A DNA stretch of 64,000 nucleotides from Xaviernesmea oryzae (GCF_900109605.1 NZ_FOAM01000013.1:62001-126000); one strand, 5' to 3'; positions 53,940 to 62,886 are shown, counted from the first letter of the stretch. Notes: generated by a model not told the origin, from the sequence alone. Numbers and translations are program-made.

Positions 53940-54887
53940 CTAATAACGCATGGCCGTGATATTTGTTCCCTTCGGCCGATTTTCCGTCGAAAGCACGCCT
54001 TTTGCAGCGCCAGAGCGGATCTTCTGCGCTGCAGCACGGCTTGTTAGGCCATGCGGTCCCAGAAGAATGAAGTCGCTGATCAGGCGGTCGACGGTGGGAC
54101 GCGCCTCGGCCATGGGCAGGTGGCCGATGGCGTTGAGGATCACTGTATGGCAGCGGGGCAGGGCGGCCGCGAGATGAATCTGGTGGACCGGCGGCACGAC
54201 CCGATCGCCTGCGCCGATGATGTTGAGCACCGGCACGTCGATGCGCGGCAATTCCGGCACGATGGAGGTGCGTGTCATCCACATAACGAAGGCGGCGATT
54301 TCATGCGGGCGCGACGCCAGGAGATGTTCGCGCACCATTTCCATCGTTGCCAGCGTTTCTTCCGTCTCCCAGGCAACTGCCTTGTCGAAGACGCATTCAA
54401 GCGATCCCCAGCGGAAAGTTTCCTTGGTGGCGATCCAGCGGGTGAAAAGCTTGGAAAACAGCAGCCGTCCAAGAAGCGGCATGCGCAGGATACGTGAGGC
54501 CATGCGCTCCTGACCCTCGAAGCGGCCGCAGGCAAAGGCGCCCATCAGGACCACGCGGCTCACCAGGTCGGGCCGATGGCGCGCGATCAGCAGGGAAATA
54601 AAGCCGCCAGTCGAGTGGCCGACCAATGTAACCGGCCTTCCATCGAAGTCTCGTTCGATCGCCGTCGCGTAAGCATCGACAATGGCGGCGGTGGTCAGCG
54701 GGGCATGGCCGTTTCCGAGAATCCAGGGCGAATGCCCGGGCAGTGGATAAGCGGCAGCGCGCCCGGTCATGGCGATAGTCGGCGCGAAGCAGCGCCAGAA
54801 GGCCGGTGCCATCACCATGCCATGGATCAGCACGGTGTTCGTGCCGGGATTGTCAGACAGCCAGACGGCATCGGGACTGCGCAGCAT
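53940..54887 (-). CDS. Alpha/beta-hydrolase
   Basis: 315 residues. Oxyanion-side motif LIHGMV near the start, nucleophile elbow GHSTGG, an Asp in IGAGDRVVPP and His in NAIGHLPMAEA make the catalytic triad. Substrate unknown. The ATG chosen has AAGGGAAATC upstream; an earlier in-frame Met lies 25 codons before. The next gene's EcfG promoter overlaps its 3' end. Confidence 0.82.
   Translation of the reverse strand: MLRSPDAVWLSDNPGTNTVLIHGMVMAPAFWRCFAPTIAMTGRAAAYPLPGHSPWILGNGHAPLTTAAIVDAYATAIERDFDGRPVTLVGHSTGGFISLLIARHRPDLVSRVVLMGAFACGRFEGQERMASRILRMPLLGRLLFSKLFTRWIATKETFRWGSLECVFDKAVAWETEETLATMEMVREHLLASRPHEIAAFVMWMTRTSIVPELPRIDVPVLNIIGAGDRVVPPVHQIHLAAALPRCHTVILNAIGHLPMAEARPTVDRLISDFILLGPHGLTSRAAAQKIRSGAAKGVLSTENRPKGTNITAMRY
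53945..53969 (-). promoter_or_regulatory. EcfG-type promoter (GGAAC-N16-CGTT) for the DUF3309 gene
   Basis: On the lower strand GGAAC (53969-53965) and CGTT (53948-53945) are 16 bases apart, 49 bp before the start of the DUF3309 gene. It lies inside the 3' end of the hydrolase gene. Confidence 0.72.
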
Positions 54888-55465
54888 GATCGATTTCCCT
54901 TCACCCGCCACCACGGCCGTCTGTCGCGCCCGAACAGGCGCGCGATGCCGCGTGATGGTCACGCGGCGCTGGTGAGACCGGCCGTGTTAAACAAGACGAT
55001 GCAGTGTGGATACCAAGGGCAGCTGATCGCCTTGACGGTGTCAAGGATGCGCGCTGACCCCTGCGGATCGTGCGTCGCGTAAAGGTGGGTTCGACTGCTG
55101 CAGGGCTCTGGTCAGGCAGAAAAACCGAGCGCACAGACCGTTTTCAAAGGGCTATGCGGGCGACGTGGCCACTCCATGATGCGATGCAGCGCCGGCCGGA
55201 TGGCGCGACGCAGATTAGCATCTATCAAACGCGAAATCGGACCTTAGGGTTCCCTGATTTAGGAGAAAATCGGCAGGCACTGGCGCTTATCTCTCTATGC
55301 ATAGATCGCACCTCCCAGGCATCCTCTCGGCAGATCATGAGAATTGCCGCGTTGCTCGTTAAGAAATGTAAACCAAACGTAAAGACAGCTGGAACCTCTT
55401 CAACGGATTGCTCGTTGCTTGGTCACATCATTCAAGGCCAACCCATCCCAATGATGGAGTGCTCT
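54888..55465. other. Regulatory gap in the stress island
   Basis: About 580 bp without a supported gene; short frames here lack ribosome sites. It contains the EcfG-type promoter at 55391. Confidence 0.5.
55391..55416 (+). promoter_or_regulatory. EcfG-type promoter (GGAAC-N17-CGTT)
   Basis: GGAAC at 55391-55395 and CGTT at 55413-55416, spacer 17. It precedes the 104-residue exported protein by 49 bp. Confidence 0.7.
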
Positions 55466-55780
55466 ATGGAGCATATTGCAGCAATCATGATCCTGGTGGG
55501 CTGTTCATCCGGCAACACCCAATGCGCCGAAATCGAGCCGCCGGTCTTTGCCTTCGAAGCCATGGAGGAATGCCAGCGCGATCTTCGACCCGCAATCGGA
55601 ACCGTGCGTCGTGACTATGGCGTCATCTATGGCAAATGCGCCGAAATCGATCCGGCACGGGAGGACGACTATACCGAGGTGACTTGGCGCATCACGGCCG
55701 GGGATGAGTTAGACGTCACGCTGATCACCAATCCCGTAAAGCAGGCACGGGACAAGGTGATGGTGGCACAGGTGCAATAG
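55466..55780 (+). CDS. Small exported protein of unknown function
   Basis: 104 residues. A short hydrophobic N-terminus (HIAAIMILVGCSSG) could be a signal or lipoprotein leader, followed by cysteines (CAEIEP, ECQRDL, KCAEID). TGGAGTGCTCT gives a ribosome site for the ATG chosen; two earlier in-frame ATG exist. Stress promoter upstream. No family recognised. Confidence 0.6.
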   Translation: MEHIAAIMILVGCSSGNTQCAEIEPPVFAFEAMEECQRDLRPAIGTVRRDYGVIYGKCAEIDPAREDDYTEVTWRITAGDELDVTLITNPVKQARDKVMVAQVQ

Positions 55781-55859
55781 TTGCACCGCACTGTCTGAGC
55801 CGAACAGGTGTCCATGCCGAGGGCGGGACGCCCACTTCGCCATGTCTTTCATCAGGGCT

Positions 55860-55885
55860 GGAACCAGGGCGCTGTCTGCGGCGTT
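55860..55885 (+). promoter_or_regulatory. EcfG-type promoter (GGAAC-N17-CGTT) for the PRC-barrel gene
   Basis: GGAAC at 55860-55864 and CGTT at 55882-55885, 57 bp before the PRC-barrel ATG. Confidence 0.72.
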
Positions 55886-55942
55886 CTGCAAGCGATCCCT
55901 TTTTTGCCTAGATCGCATCCTGATCGTCTCAAGGAGTTGTTT

Positions 55943-56917
55943 ATGATTCGCGTCCTGCTCGCCTCCACCGTGCTCGCCGCAGGTTTTGCCATGTCCACGC
56001 TGAGCCTCCACGCCCAGACACCGGCGCCACAGGCCGGCGCCGTGGTCGCTGATCCGGCCAATCCGCCGATGCTGGCCAGCAACGTCATCGGCAAGACGGT
56101 CTATACCGGCGTCGATGAAGAAGGCGAGGCGATCGGCAAGGTCAAGGATGTGGTGATGAATGCGGCCGGAGCTGCGCAGGCGCTGGTCGTGGGTGTCGGC
56201 GGCTTCCTCGGGATCGGCGAGAAGGACGTTGCAGTCGCCTTCGATCGCGTCTCATGGTCGGATCGCGAAGGTGAACAGATCCTGGTCGTGGCCATGAGCC
56301 GCGACGATCTGAAGGCGGCGCCTGCGTTCAAGCGCGACGCGATCATGGATCCGGCCGCCACAACGAATGATGCCGCTGCCAAGCCGACGACTCCGCGTGC
56401 AACGCCGGAGAGCGAGGCGACCACACCGGCCGGCAGCGAACTGACCGAAACGGGCACGCCCGTGCAGCCCGGTGCGCCGGCCGCGCAGGCAACTACCACC
56501 ACGCCGACGCTCGGCACCACACCTGACATGACCGACCCCGATGCACCGCCCCCGGCCGAAACCGCAGCCGAACCACAGCTGCGCCCCGTCGATCCGTCGC
56601 TGATCAGCACCACCAGCCTGATCGGCACGCCGGTCAAGGTGGCTGATGACAGCGAGATCGGCAAGGTCGGCGATGTAATCCTCAATCGCGAGGGCAAGCT
56701 CGATGCCTATGTCATCGATGTCGGCGGCTTTCTCGGCATTGGCGAGAAGCCGGTCGCCATGAGCGCTCGTGACATTCAGATCATGGCGGATGCCAGGGGC
56801 AAGATGACGATCTACTCGCCCTTCACCAAAGCACAGCTGGAAAAGCAGCCGCGCTACGATGCCAATGCCTATAAGCGCGATCCGCGCCCCCTCGTGCTCG
56901 CACCTCCAGCCGAATAG
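55943..56917 (+). CDS. Exported protein with two PRC-barrel domains
   Basis: 324 residues. Signal peptide to about residue 24 (ending LSLHAQ), first PRC barrel about 45-125 (NVIGKTVYTGVDEEGEAIGKV, GGFLGIGEKDVAVAF), a Pro/Ala/Thr linker (about 140-215), second PRC barrel about 220-300 (SLIGTPVKVADDSEIGKVGDV, GGFLGIGEKPVAMS). Ribosome site AAGGAG. Two tandem PRC domains in one exported protein, probably binding a ligand or envelope surface; stress-regulated. Confidence 0.88.
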   Translation: MIRVLLASTVLAAGFAMSTLSLHAQTPAPQAGAVVADPANPPMLASNVIGKTVYTGVDEEGEAIGKVKDVVMNAAGAAQALVVGVGGFLGIGEKDVAVAFDRVSWSDREGEQILVVAMSRDDLKAAPAFKRDAIMDPAATTNDAAAKPTTPRATPESEATTPAGSELTETGTPVQPGAPAAQATTTTPTLGTTPDMTDPDAPPPAETAAEPQLRPVDPSLISTTSLIGTPVKVADDSEIGKVGDVILNREGKLDAYVIDVGGFLGIGEKPVAMSARDIQIMADARGKMTIYSPFTKAQLEKQPRYDANAYKRDPRPLVLAPPAE

Positions 56918-56993
56918 GGATGATCAGCAATTTGAGCGCGTCAGGGCCGATATAGGACGAAGCCCGACGCGGATGCTTTGATAGAAATTGAAA

Positions 56994-57027
56994 GCGCCGT
57001 TCGCCGCTGTGCGAGCGGCGCTTTTTT
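56994..57027 (+). terminator. Terminator after the PRC-barrel gene
   Basis: GCGCCG...CGGCGC with an inner CGC/GCG pair and a T6 run (57022-57027). Confidence 0.8.
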
Positions 57028-57121
57028 CATGCCTCTTGTTGAGGGCCGGCATGCTCGGTTTTTGCTCACCTGTGGGTATCGCATCCGGATTTGATGCCCC
57101 GGGGCGCTGTGCATATGAAAA

Positions 57122-57148
57122 GGGGGCGCTTCATCATGAAGCGCCCCC
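57122..57148 (-). terminator. Palindromic hairpin downstream of the NepR-like ORF
   Basis: GGGGGCGCTTCAT and ATGAAGCGCCCCC enclose a single C, a near-perfect hairpin. On the lower strand it is followed by TTTT, so it would end the transcript of the NepR-like ORF. Confidence 0.7.
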
Positions 57149-57213
57149 TTAAGCCGATATGCTTCTCCCTGTGGTCTTCAGTACGCCGCCGTGAGGCAGC
57201 GCCTGCGCTCTGG

Positions 57214-57417
57214 TCACATCGGCTGGAACTTTTGTTCTTCGGCATCGTCGAGCTTGTCGAGAAGCCGGGTAAAGACGCCTTCGGTGTGCGGTGCCTCGCC
57301 GTTGAAGTACAGCGCCTTGAGAGTTTGCCCGATATGGACATTCGTCTCGCGCCACCGATCCGAGGGGCTTGCAACCGCCAAAGCGGATTTGAGGAGATGT
57401 GCCGATAAATGTACCAT
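57214..57417 (-). CDS. NepR-like small protein (candidate divergent anti-sigma factor)
   Basis: 67 residues. HIGQTLKALY, then after a short segment VFTRLLDKLDDAEEQK, matches the NepR helix 1 - linker - helix 2 pattern with identical spacing: the bona fide NepR at 52677 has SKLKAFY and FLDLLEQLDKAEKAGK in register. The hallmark EPIPD is replaced by APHTEG, so it is divergent. An EcfG-type promoter ends 33 bp before the ATG and a hairpin lies after the stop, so it is a complete transcription unit. Function as an anti-sigma factor or decoy is inference. Confidence 0.55.
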   Translation of the reverse strand: MVHLSAHLLKSALAVASPSDRWRETNVHIGQTLKALYFNGEAPHTEGVFTRLLDKLDDAEEQKFQPM

Positions 57418-57449
57418 CGTCTCGTGTCCATTGAGGAATTTGACTTTTC

Positions 57450-57474
57450 AACGCCCTCTGTGGTGGATGGTTCC
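57450..57474 (-). promoter_or_regulatory. EcfG-type promoter (GGAAC-N16-CGTT) for the NepR-like ORF
   Basis: Lower strand GGAAC (57474-57470), 16-base spacer, CGTT (57453-57450). The predicted transcript would start about 25 bases before the ATG at 57417. Confidence 0.72.
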
Positions 57475-57596
57475 GCAACCTTGTGGCAGAAGCGTGCCAA
57501 AATGGCGCAACCAAACGTCTATGGTAAATGACTGATTAACATCAGCCTCCACATTGCCCATGCATCTCCTGTCGATGGCAAGTTTTCCGCACCGAA

Positions 57597-57621
57597 GGAA
57601 CCTTCTTCACAAATGTGCGTT
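57597..57621 (+). promoter_or_regulatory. EcfG-type promoter (GGAAC-N16-CGTT) for the DUF1328 gene
   Basis: GGAAC at 57597-57601, CGTT at 57618-57621, 31 bp before the ATG at 57653. Confidence 0.75.
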
Positions 57622-57652
57622 TTCGGACAGTATCGAACCGGAGGAAATTGTC

Positions 57653-57817
57653 ATGCTGTACTATGCGCTTGTCTTTCTCGTCGTCGCAATTATTGCAGGC
57701 GTTCTCGGATTTGGCGGTATTGCCGGCGCCTCTGCTGGTATCGCGCAGATCCTGTTCTTCCTTTTCCTCGCCTTCCTCGTGATCTCTCTGGTCGCCGGCC
57801 TGATGCGCCGGACCTAA
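57653..57817 (+). CDS. DUF1328-family small membrane protein
   Basis: 54 residues with two membrane helices and a glycine-rich turn ([21 protein letters not shown]), ending GLMRRT. DUF1328 proteins are widespread, small and often stress-induced; their role is unknown. Ribosome site GGAGGAA is strong; the EcfG promoter is at 57597. Confidence 0.88.
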   Translation: MLYYALVFLVVAIIAGVLGFGGIAGASAGIAQILFFLFLAFLVISLVAGLMRRT

Positions 57818-57851
57818 GGTCCCGCGCTGAAAAGACATCGAACTGTGAGCA

Positions 57852-57878
57852 GGCGGCGCAACGGGGCGCCGCCTTTTT
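57852..57878 (+). terminator. Terminator after the DUF1328 gene
   Basis: GGCGGCG-N8-CGCCGCC followed by TTTTT. Confidence 0.8.
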
Positions 57879-58130
57879 CGTGTCTGCACTCCTCTTTTGA
57901 CGGTGTGTCGGGATGTCCCGGTCTCGTTTTCCCGCTTCAGATTTTCCTCAACAGACCGCACTATGATTACAGCAGGCTGATGCGGGCGACGCCGGTGCAT
58001 CCGGTCTTGCCGACGCCTTGATGGTGATGCTGCGCGCTATGGCACGCCATCAGCGTAGGGCGTGGAAGGAAGCAGGCCGGAATGCCCTGAGTGTGCCGGC
58101 GAAAAGCGGGACTTGCAAGGAGCGCAAGGC

Positions 58131-59387
58131 ATGAAGAAGACGGATGTCGTGGTTCTCGGCGCAGGCATTGTCGGTGTCTCCACCGCCATTCATCTGGCCC
58201 GGCGAGGCAAGGCCGTGGTGTTGATGGACCGCCGTGGTCCCGGCGAGGAAACCTCCTATGGCAATGCTGGGCTGATCCAGCGCGAAGGCGTTTTTCCCTA
58301 TGGCTTTCCGCATGATTTCGGCGCGCTGTTTCGCTATGCGCTGAACAACACGATCGACGCGCATTACCACCTGAAGGCGCTGCCGGGGCTTGTGCCCTTT
58401 CTCGCGCGCTATTGGTGGCATTCCGGTTTTCGCCAGCACCAACGCATCGCCCGCCTCTACGCACCGCTGATCGAGCATTCGATCACCGAGCATGACGATC
58501 TGATCCACGCTTCCGGCGCCGAGGACCTGATCCGCAAGGATGGTTGGATGAAGGTCTTCCGGACCGAAGCCGCGCGCGACGCCGCTTACAAGGATGCGGA
58601 AAATCTGTCCGCAGGCTTTGGCGTACAACATCAGAAGCTGACCGCGGCCGAAATCCGCGCCGCCGAGCCGTCGATCCGCATCGATCTGGCTGGCGGACTG
58701 CGCTGGACCGACCCCTGGTCGATCCGTGATCCGCAAAGCCTGCTGAAAGCCTATCTCACCTATTTCCAGGCGCTGGGCGGAACGCTCGCGGCGGGTGATG
58801 CCGCAACGGTGGAGCATATTCTCGAAGGGCCGGGATGGCGCCTGGCAACACCCGATGGTCCCCTGGAAACCAAGGAGGTGGTCGTCGCGCTCGGGCCTTG
58901 GGCCGATACGGTCACCCGCAAGCTCGGCTACCGCCTGCCGCTTGCCGTCAAACGCGGCTACCACATGCATTATGGCGCAGAGGGAAATGCCACGCTGAAC
59001 AACTGGGTGCTGGATGCCGAAATGGGCTACTTCCTCGCGCCCATGCTGCGCGGCATCCGCCTGACCACGGGCGCCGAATTTGCCCATCGCGATGCGCCAA
59101 AGACGCCGGTGCAGCTGACGCGGGCGGAGAAGGTCGCGCGCGACTTCTTCCCACTGGCGGAACGGCGCGATGCCGAACCCTGGATGGGCGCGCGGCCCTG
59201 CACCCCGGACATGATGCCGATCATCGGCAAGGCACCGCGCCATCAGGGTCTATGGTTCGCCTTCGGCCATGCGCATCATGGCATGACGCTCGGCCCCGTC
59301 ACCGGCCGCGCCTTGGCCGAGGTGATGACCGGAGAGCGCAGCGTAATCGATCTCGCACCCTATCGCCCGGATCGATTCCTCGCCTGA
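58131..59387 (+). CDS. D-amino acid dehydrogenase-like flavoprotein (DadA family)
   Basis: 418 residues. FAD-binding VVVLGAGIVGVSTAIHLARRG at the N-terminus, ETSYGNAGLIQ typical of DadA, and a C-terminal FGHAHHGMTLGPVTG. Probably oxidises a D-amino acid or related imino acid at the membrane. AAGGAG precedes the ATG; a longer frame lacks support. It interrupts the run of stress genes and has no EcfG site. Confidence 0.85.
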   Translation: MKKTDVVVLGAGIVGVSTAIHLARRGKAVVLMDRRGPGEETSYGNAGLIQREGVFPYGFPHDFGALFRYALNNTIDAHYHLKALPGLVPFLARYWWHSGFRQHQRIARLYAPLIEHSITEHDDLIHASGAEDLIRKDGWMKVFRTEAARDAAYKDAENLSAGFGVQHQKLTAAEIRAAEPSIRIDLAGGLRWTDPWSIRDPQSLLKAYLTYFQALGGTLAAGDAATVEHILEGPGWRLATPDGPLETKEVVVALGPWADTVTRKLGYRLPLAVKRGYHMHYGAEGNATLNNWVLDAEMGYFLAPMLRGIRLTTGAEFAHRDAPKTPVQLTRAEKVARDFFPLAERRDAEPWMGARPCTPDMMPIIGKAPRHQGLWFAFGHAHHGMTLGPVTGRALAEVMTGERSVIDLAPYRPDRFLA

Positions 59388-59673
59388 GGCGGGCGCGCAC
59401 AGCGCCTTTTCAAGGGGGCTTCGTCATCGCGGAGCAACTCTTGGAGCGCTGCTGCTGGCTCTTTGCCACATGATCGTACAGCCGTCGTCACATGGGTCTT
59501 GAGCGCGGAACAAACAGCCTTTGTCCCGGTTTCCGTTCGCGCATCCCGAAGAGGATGCACAAAAATCATGCGCCCTCACGAAAGGGACGCAGACAGCCCG
59601 AGAGAAGGCGCGCCAGCGGCAACGAAGCCGTCTGACGCATGCCCAATGCTCCGGCGATAGGGAGTGCACCATC

Positions 59674-59883
59674 TTGGAAAAGCATGTCGTCACCGTTGCC
59701 GGCGAGCCCGTCGGCGCGCTTGTTCCGCAGGGCGAGCGGATGCAGTTCGTCGCCGTTAAGTTGGACGCCTGGGATCTCGACGGATGTCTTTATCCCAGCC
59801 TCGGCGAGGCGGAACGGCAGATCCGCGATCACATCGTCAGCGTACGGCGCCAGAGAAAAGCGGGCAGCACGGACTTCGGCTAA
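59674..59883 (+). CDS. Unknown 69-residue protein
   Basis: Starts at TTG with GGGAG 9 bp upstream. A beta-rich first half (HVVTVAGEPVGALVPQGERMQFVAVKL) and basic tail RRQRKAGSTDFG. Not recognised. Confidence 0.5.
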   Translation: MEKHVVTVAGEPVGALVPQGERMQFVAVKLDAWDLDGCLYPSLGEAERQIRDHIVSVRRQRKAGSTDFG

Positions 59884-59945
59884 GGGTGCAAGATGGGCTG
59901 TATCGCTTCGCAGACCGGTATATTTCGATCATCAGCGCTCCATGG

Positions 59946-60344
59946 TCATGGATCACGATAGCCTGATGCGTGCAGATCGATTTGTGCGCCCGAAGGATCC
60001 TCGGTAAAGATCAGAACGCCATCCTCATGCGATTGTGCCGGCACATAGTCGAAGGTCACTTCGCGCCGTTCCTTGACAATACCATCGCGAACGAGCAGGC
60101 CGGTCACCGGCACGCCGGCGGCCGAGCGCTTGCCTGTGTTGGAGATGGTGAAAGACACCTGCGTGCCGCCGGCCGCCGGCCGCTGCGCCGTGATCGTCAC
60201 CACGAGCTCCGGTTCGGCATGCGTTCCAGTCGCGGCATCATAGGCCACCCATCCGATCATCGCGACCACGAGAATCGTGGCTGTCAGGCCCGTCGCCCAT
60301 TCGATCCAGTGCGCCCTGGTTTCCGTGGTCGGCCCTTTGCTCAT
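59946..60344 (-). CDS. TIGR02588-family protein
   Basis: 132 residues with one membrane span (about 14-36) and a beta-rich domain outside it (LVVTITAQRPAAGGTQVSFTIS, VPVTGLLVRDGIVKERREV). Matches the TIGR02588 family that accompanies TIGR02587 membrane proteins. Starts 7 bp after the TIGR02587 stop, so it is the second gene of that operon. Confidence 0.75.
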   Translation of the reverse strand: MSKGPTTETRAHWIEWATGLTATILVVAMIGWVAYDAATGTHAEPELVVTITAQRPAAGGTQVSFTISNTGKRSAAGVPVTGLLVRDGIVKERREVTFDYVPAQSHEDGVLIFTEDPSGAQIDLHASGYRDP

Positions 60345-60351
60345 GCGTTCC

Positions 60352-61242
60352 TCACAGGATCAGGCGAGCCGCGGCCGCGCCGACCGCGCCCGGCAGGCCC
60401 AGCACGATGACGGCCATCAGCGCCGGCATTGCTTGTGCGCCATCGAAGCGCCCAAAGCTCCAGAGACAGTAGACGCTGATCAAAAGCGCGATGGCATAGC
60501 CCGGCATGGTGAAGCGGATCAGTGCATGCCAGCGCGGAACGTCATCGGACAGCTCATGGCCGCCCTTGAAGGATACGGCATAGACGAAGCCATGCATCAC
60601 CGCGATCGACAGGAAGATGGTCAGCAAAGCATGCCATGGCGTCATCAGATAGGAGATCAGGATCATCTCCTCCGTCGGCGCCGTGTTCAGATTGAGAAAC
60701 AGCGCGCCCACCGCCATCATGAACAGCTCGGTCCCATAGCCGGTGCGCGGCTGAGCGGGATCTCGCTCGTCCTGGTCGTCTTCGCCTCCGTTGCCAAGCT
60801 GGCTGCGGCCAAGAAGGGCGCCGATGCTGGCGGGAACGGCCTGCAGCGCGATCTTGCCTACGAGATCTTCCCGCGCCATGTCGCCGGTAATCAGCCCAAA
60901 GAGCGACAGCAGAACGGCGCTTGACAGAATACCGATGCCATAGGCGACCATTGCATCGCGTAGACCATCACGCCAGTTAAAGGTCTTTTCGAAGCCGATA
61001 CGCCGCGCGATGCCGAACAGCAGCGGCAGCGTGACGAGAAGCAGCAGCAGGAGGCGCCACCGATCCATGGTGAAGCCGAGCGCCCACATTTCCATCGTCA
61101 TCTGCATCGGCAGGGCAAAGAGCAGAGCGCCGCCGAGGCCGCGCGCCAGGCCGATCAGGAAGTCGTTGAGGTCGTTTGCCTCGTCTTGCCGCTGTTGATC
61201 ACCGGCGGCCGTCGTCTCATCCCTGTTCAAGCTGATCCCCAT
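60352..61242 (-). CDS. TIGR02587-family integral membrane protein
   Basis: 296 residues from the ATG at 61242; a 24-codon longer start at 61314 is also open and neither has a well-spaced ribosome site. Seven or eight membrane spans: GLARGLGGALLFALPMQMTMEMW, LLLLLLVTLPLLF, AYGIGILSSAVLLSLFGLI and others. Belongs to the TIGR02587 family, seen beside TIGR02588 in rhizobia. Function unknown; location inside the stress island is suggestive. Confidence 0.8.
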   Translation of the reverse strand: MGISLNRDETTAAGDQQRQDEANDLNDFLIGLARGLGGALLFALPMQMTMEMWALGFTMDRWRLLLLLLVTLPLLFGIARRIGFEKTFNWRDGLRDAMVAYGIGILSSAVLLSLFGLITGDMAREDLVGKIALQAVPASIGALLGRSQLGNGGEDDQDERDPAQPRTGYGTELFMMAVGALFLNLNTAPTEEMILISYLMTPWHALLTIFLSIAVMHGFVYAVSFKGGHELSDDVPRWHALIRFTMPGYAIALLISVYCLWSFGRFDGAQAMPALMAVIVLGLPGAVGAAAARLIL

Positions 61243-61562
61243 TCCTCGCAACACGATACGACTTGGAGGCGCTCGACATCTGCCGAGCGGCGTAAGAGCG
61301 GTCGACAAGGACATGCCTAGGATTAAAGATAAGGCAGTTTCAGAGGCGTCCAGAGGGGCGTGGAAATTTTCAGGACATCATTTGGCGCGCGCCGCGCGAA
61401 GCCATCCTGTCGCGCTTGACGCCTTGCGGAGTCACAAGCTGAACAGGTGCCCATAGCGCTTGGACCGCCACCCTTGCCGCTTGCTGTTATTCAAGCATTC
61501 AAAAATAACTAAAACCGAGAAGTAGGGGCGAGCCCGCGGAACCAGGCCCGCCCGTCTTATCA

Positions 61563-62054
61563 TCAGTCAAGATCGGTAGGAATCGCGGCATCGACGGCAA
61601 GCGTCGTCAATTCGTTGCGCACTGTGTTGATGCCCGGCTGAGCCAGCGCCATCTGCTCGATGAGCCGCCGATCTTCACGTGTTTCGACCGCGCCTGACAG
61701 CAGCGCTTCTCCGTCTTCAACCCGGATTTCCACGGCGGAAAGATCGACGCCTTTGTCTTCGAGGCGTTCCACGAGCCGCGCCTCGATCGCATCATCATCG
61801 ACGTCGCCCTCGACATCGTCGGCCAGCAGATCAGGGCCATTGGCGCTATCGATGCGGGGTTCGTCAGCAGTCTGAAAGCCCGGATTGCCCTGCTCGTCGA
61901 AGCTCTCGGCGCCCTCGCCATAGGCGCGGTTTGCCGGGTCGGTCGGCTGTCCCGAGACCTCATCGGCATAGGGCCAGCCCTGGTCGAGGTCCCGGTGCTC
62001 ATAATCGCGATAATCTTCTTCGCGCGTCGTGGTCTTTGCGGGGCGGTCGGCCAT
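61563..62054 (-). CDS. BON-domain stress protein
   Basis: 163 residues. An acidic, disordered first half (about 1-85) and a C-terminal BON domain (about 88-155: DAIEARLVERLEDKGVD, EALLSGAVETREDRRLIEQM). No signal peptide. GAGGAG precedes the ATG. A weak EcfG-like site (GAAAC-N16-CGTT) lies 56 bp upstream. BON domains bind phospholipid or small ligands and occur in osmotic-stress proteins. Confidence 0.82.
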   Translation of the reverse strand: MADRPAKTTTREEDYRDYEHRDLDQGWPYADEVSGQPTDPANRAYGEGAESFDEQGNPGFQTADEPRIDSANGPDLLADDVEGDVDDDAIEARLVERLEDKGVDLSAVEIRVEDGEALLSGAVETREDRRLIEQMALAQPGINTVRNELTTLAVDAAIPTDLD

Positions 62055-62109
62055 GATGGGGTTACTCCTCGATCAAATGGCGCCGGCTTTTCCGGCGGCT
62101 CTGAGCAGA

Positions 62110-62134
62110 AACGAGCGGCAGCCCGTTTGGTTTC
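62110..62134 (-). promoter_or_regulatory. Possible EcfG-type promoter with one mismatch, before the BON gene
   Basis: Lower strand GAAAC-N16-CGTT; the -35 differs from GGAAC in one base. Position suits the BON gene, but this is the weakest of the series. Confidence 0.35.
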
Positions 62135-62236
62135 GCAAAAAGCACGGGGTGGTCCTCGTCACCGTAGCTGCCTTTCCGCCAACAGGGGCGCGTATTAGGA
62201 GCCTTATGATGGCAGGCGAACAAAAGGTAGCACATG

Positions 62237-62266
62237 AAAAAGGCGGACCCTTTGAAGAGCCCGCCC
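62237..62266 (-). terminator. Terminator of the membrane-anchored Ala/Thr/Pro-tail gene
   Basis: On the lower strand GGCGG...CCGCC with extra inner pairs, followed by a T5 run. Located 30-60 bp after the stop at 62295. Confidence 0.6.
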
Positions 62267-62294
62267 ATTTAAACGCTATAGATGACGCTTCGGC

Positions 62295-62837
62295 TTACTG
62301 GCCGTTGCCCGTTGCCGGGGCGCTGGTTCCGGTCCCGGAGGTGCCGCTATCCGTGCCCGTCGTCGTGCCATTGCCGGTTGCCGGCGTACCGGTATTGGTG
62401 CCGGTGGCAGCAGGAGGCGTTGCGGCCGGCGGGGTCGCAGGGGTGTCGGTGGCGGGCGCCGTCGTGGTTGCGCCGTTATTTGTCGCGCCCTGGGTCGCAG
62501 CTGGCGGCGTTGCCTGGTCTGCCGGCGGCGTGGCCTGTGTGGCAGCAGGAGCAGCGGGCTGCGTGGCGGTATCATTGTTGGAATTGCCGCCCGGCAGCCA
62601 CAGAAGCAGCGCCAGAACCAAGCCCGCAAGCAGGATGATCAGGATCGGCCAATTGCTCCGCGGCCGCGTCATCGGTGCGTCCGGGTCCATCGGCCGGGAG
62701 TTCAACAACGGATCGCTGGTTGCCGTCGTGCCGAGAGGCGCCGTTCGCGGCGCGCCAGCATTGGCAGCGGCCTGGTCTGCTGGCCAGCTGCTCGGGGAGG
62801 TGGGACGCTTGTCGTTCGGATCGAAACGCTCGTTCAT
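62295..62837 (-). CDS. Membrane-anchored protein with disordered Ala/Thr/Pro-rich tail
   Basis: 180 residues. A polar N-terminal half (MNERFDPNDKRPTSPSSWPA), one membrane span (about 63-80, LIILLAGLVLALLLWLPGG), then about 95 residues almost only of Ala, Thr, Pro, Gly, Asn. AGGAGG before ATG. EcfG-type promoter 50-74 bp upstream. A similar plan occurs in the gene at 63456, so they may be functional relatives. Confidence 0.75.
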   Translation of the reverse strand: MNERFDPNDKRPTSPSSWPADQAAANAGAPRTAPLGTTATSDPLLNSRPMDPDAPMTRPRSNWPILIILLAGLVLALLLWLPGGNSNNDTATQPAAPAATQATPPADQATPPAATQGATNNGATTTAPATDTPATPPAATPPAATGTNTGTPATGNGTTTGTDSGTSGTGTSAPATGNGQ

Positions 62838-62886
62838 CGGTGGTCCTCCTGGTGAAATGCCGTTCCATCGCGGCAACTAACGTGCC

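Noticed and set aside
59505-59535. GGAAC ... CGTT before the 69-residue gene as an EcfG promoter
   Set aside because: The spacer is 22 bases, outside the 16-17 range shared by the other sites.
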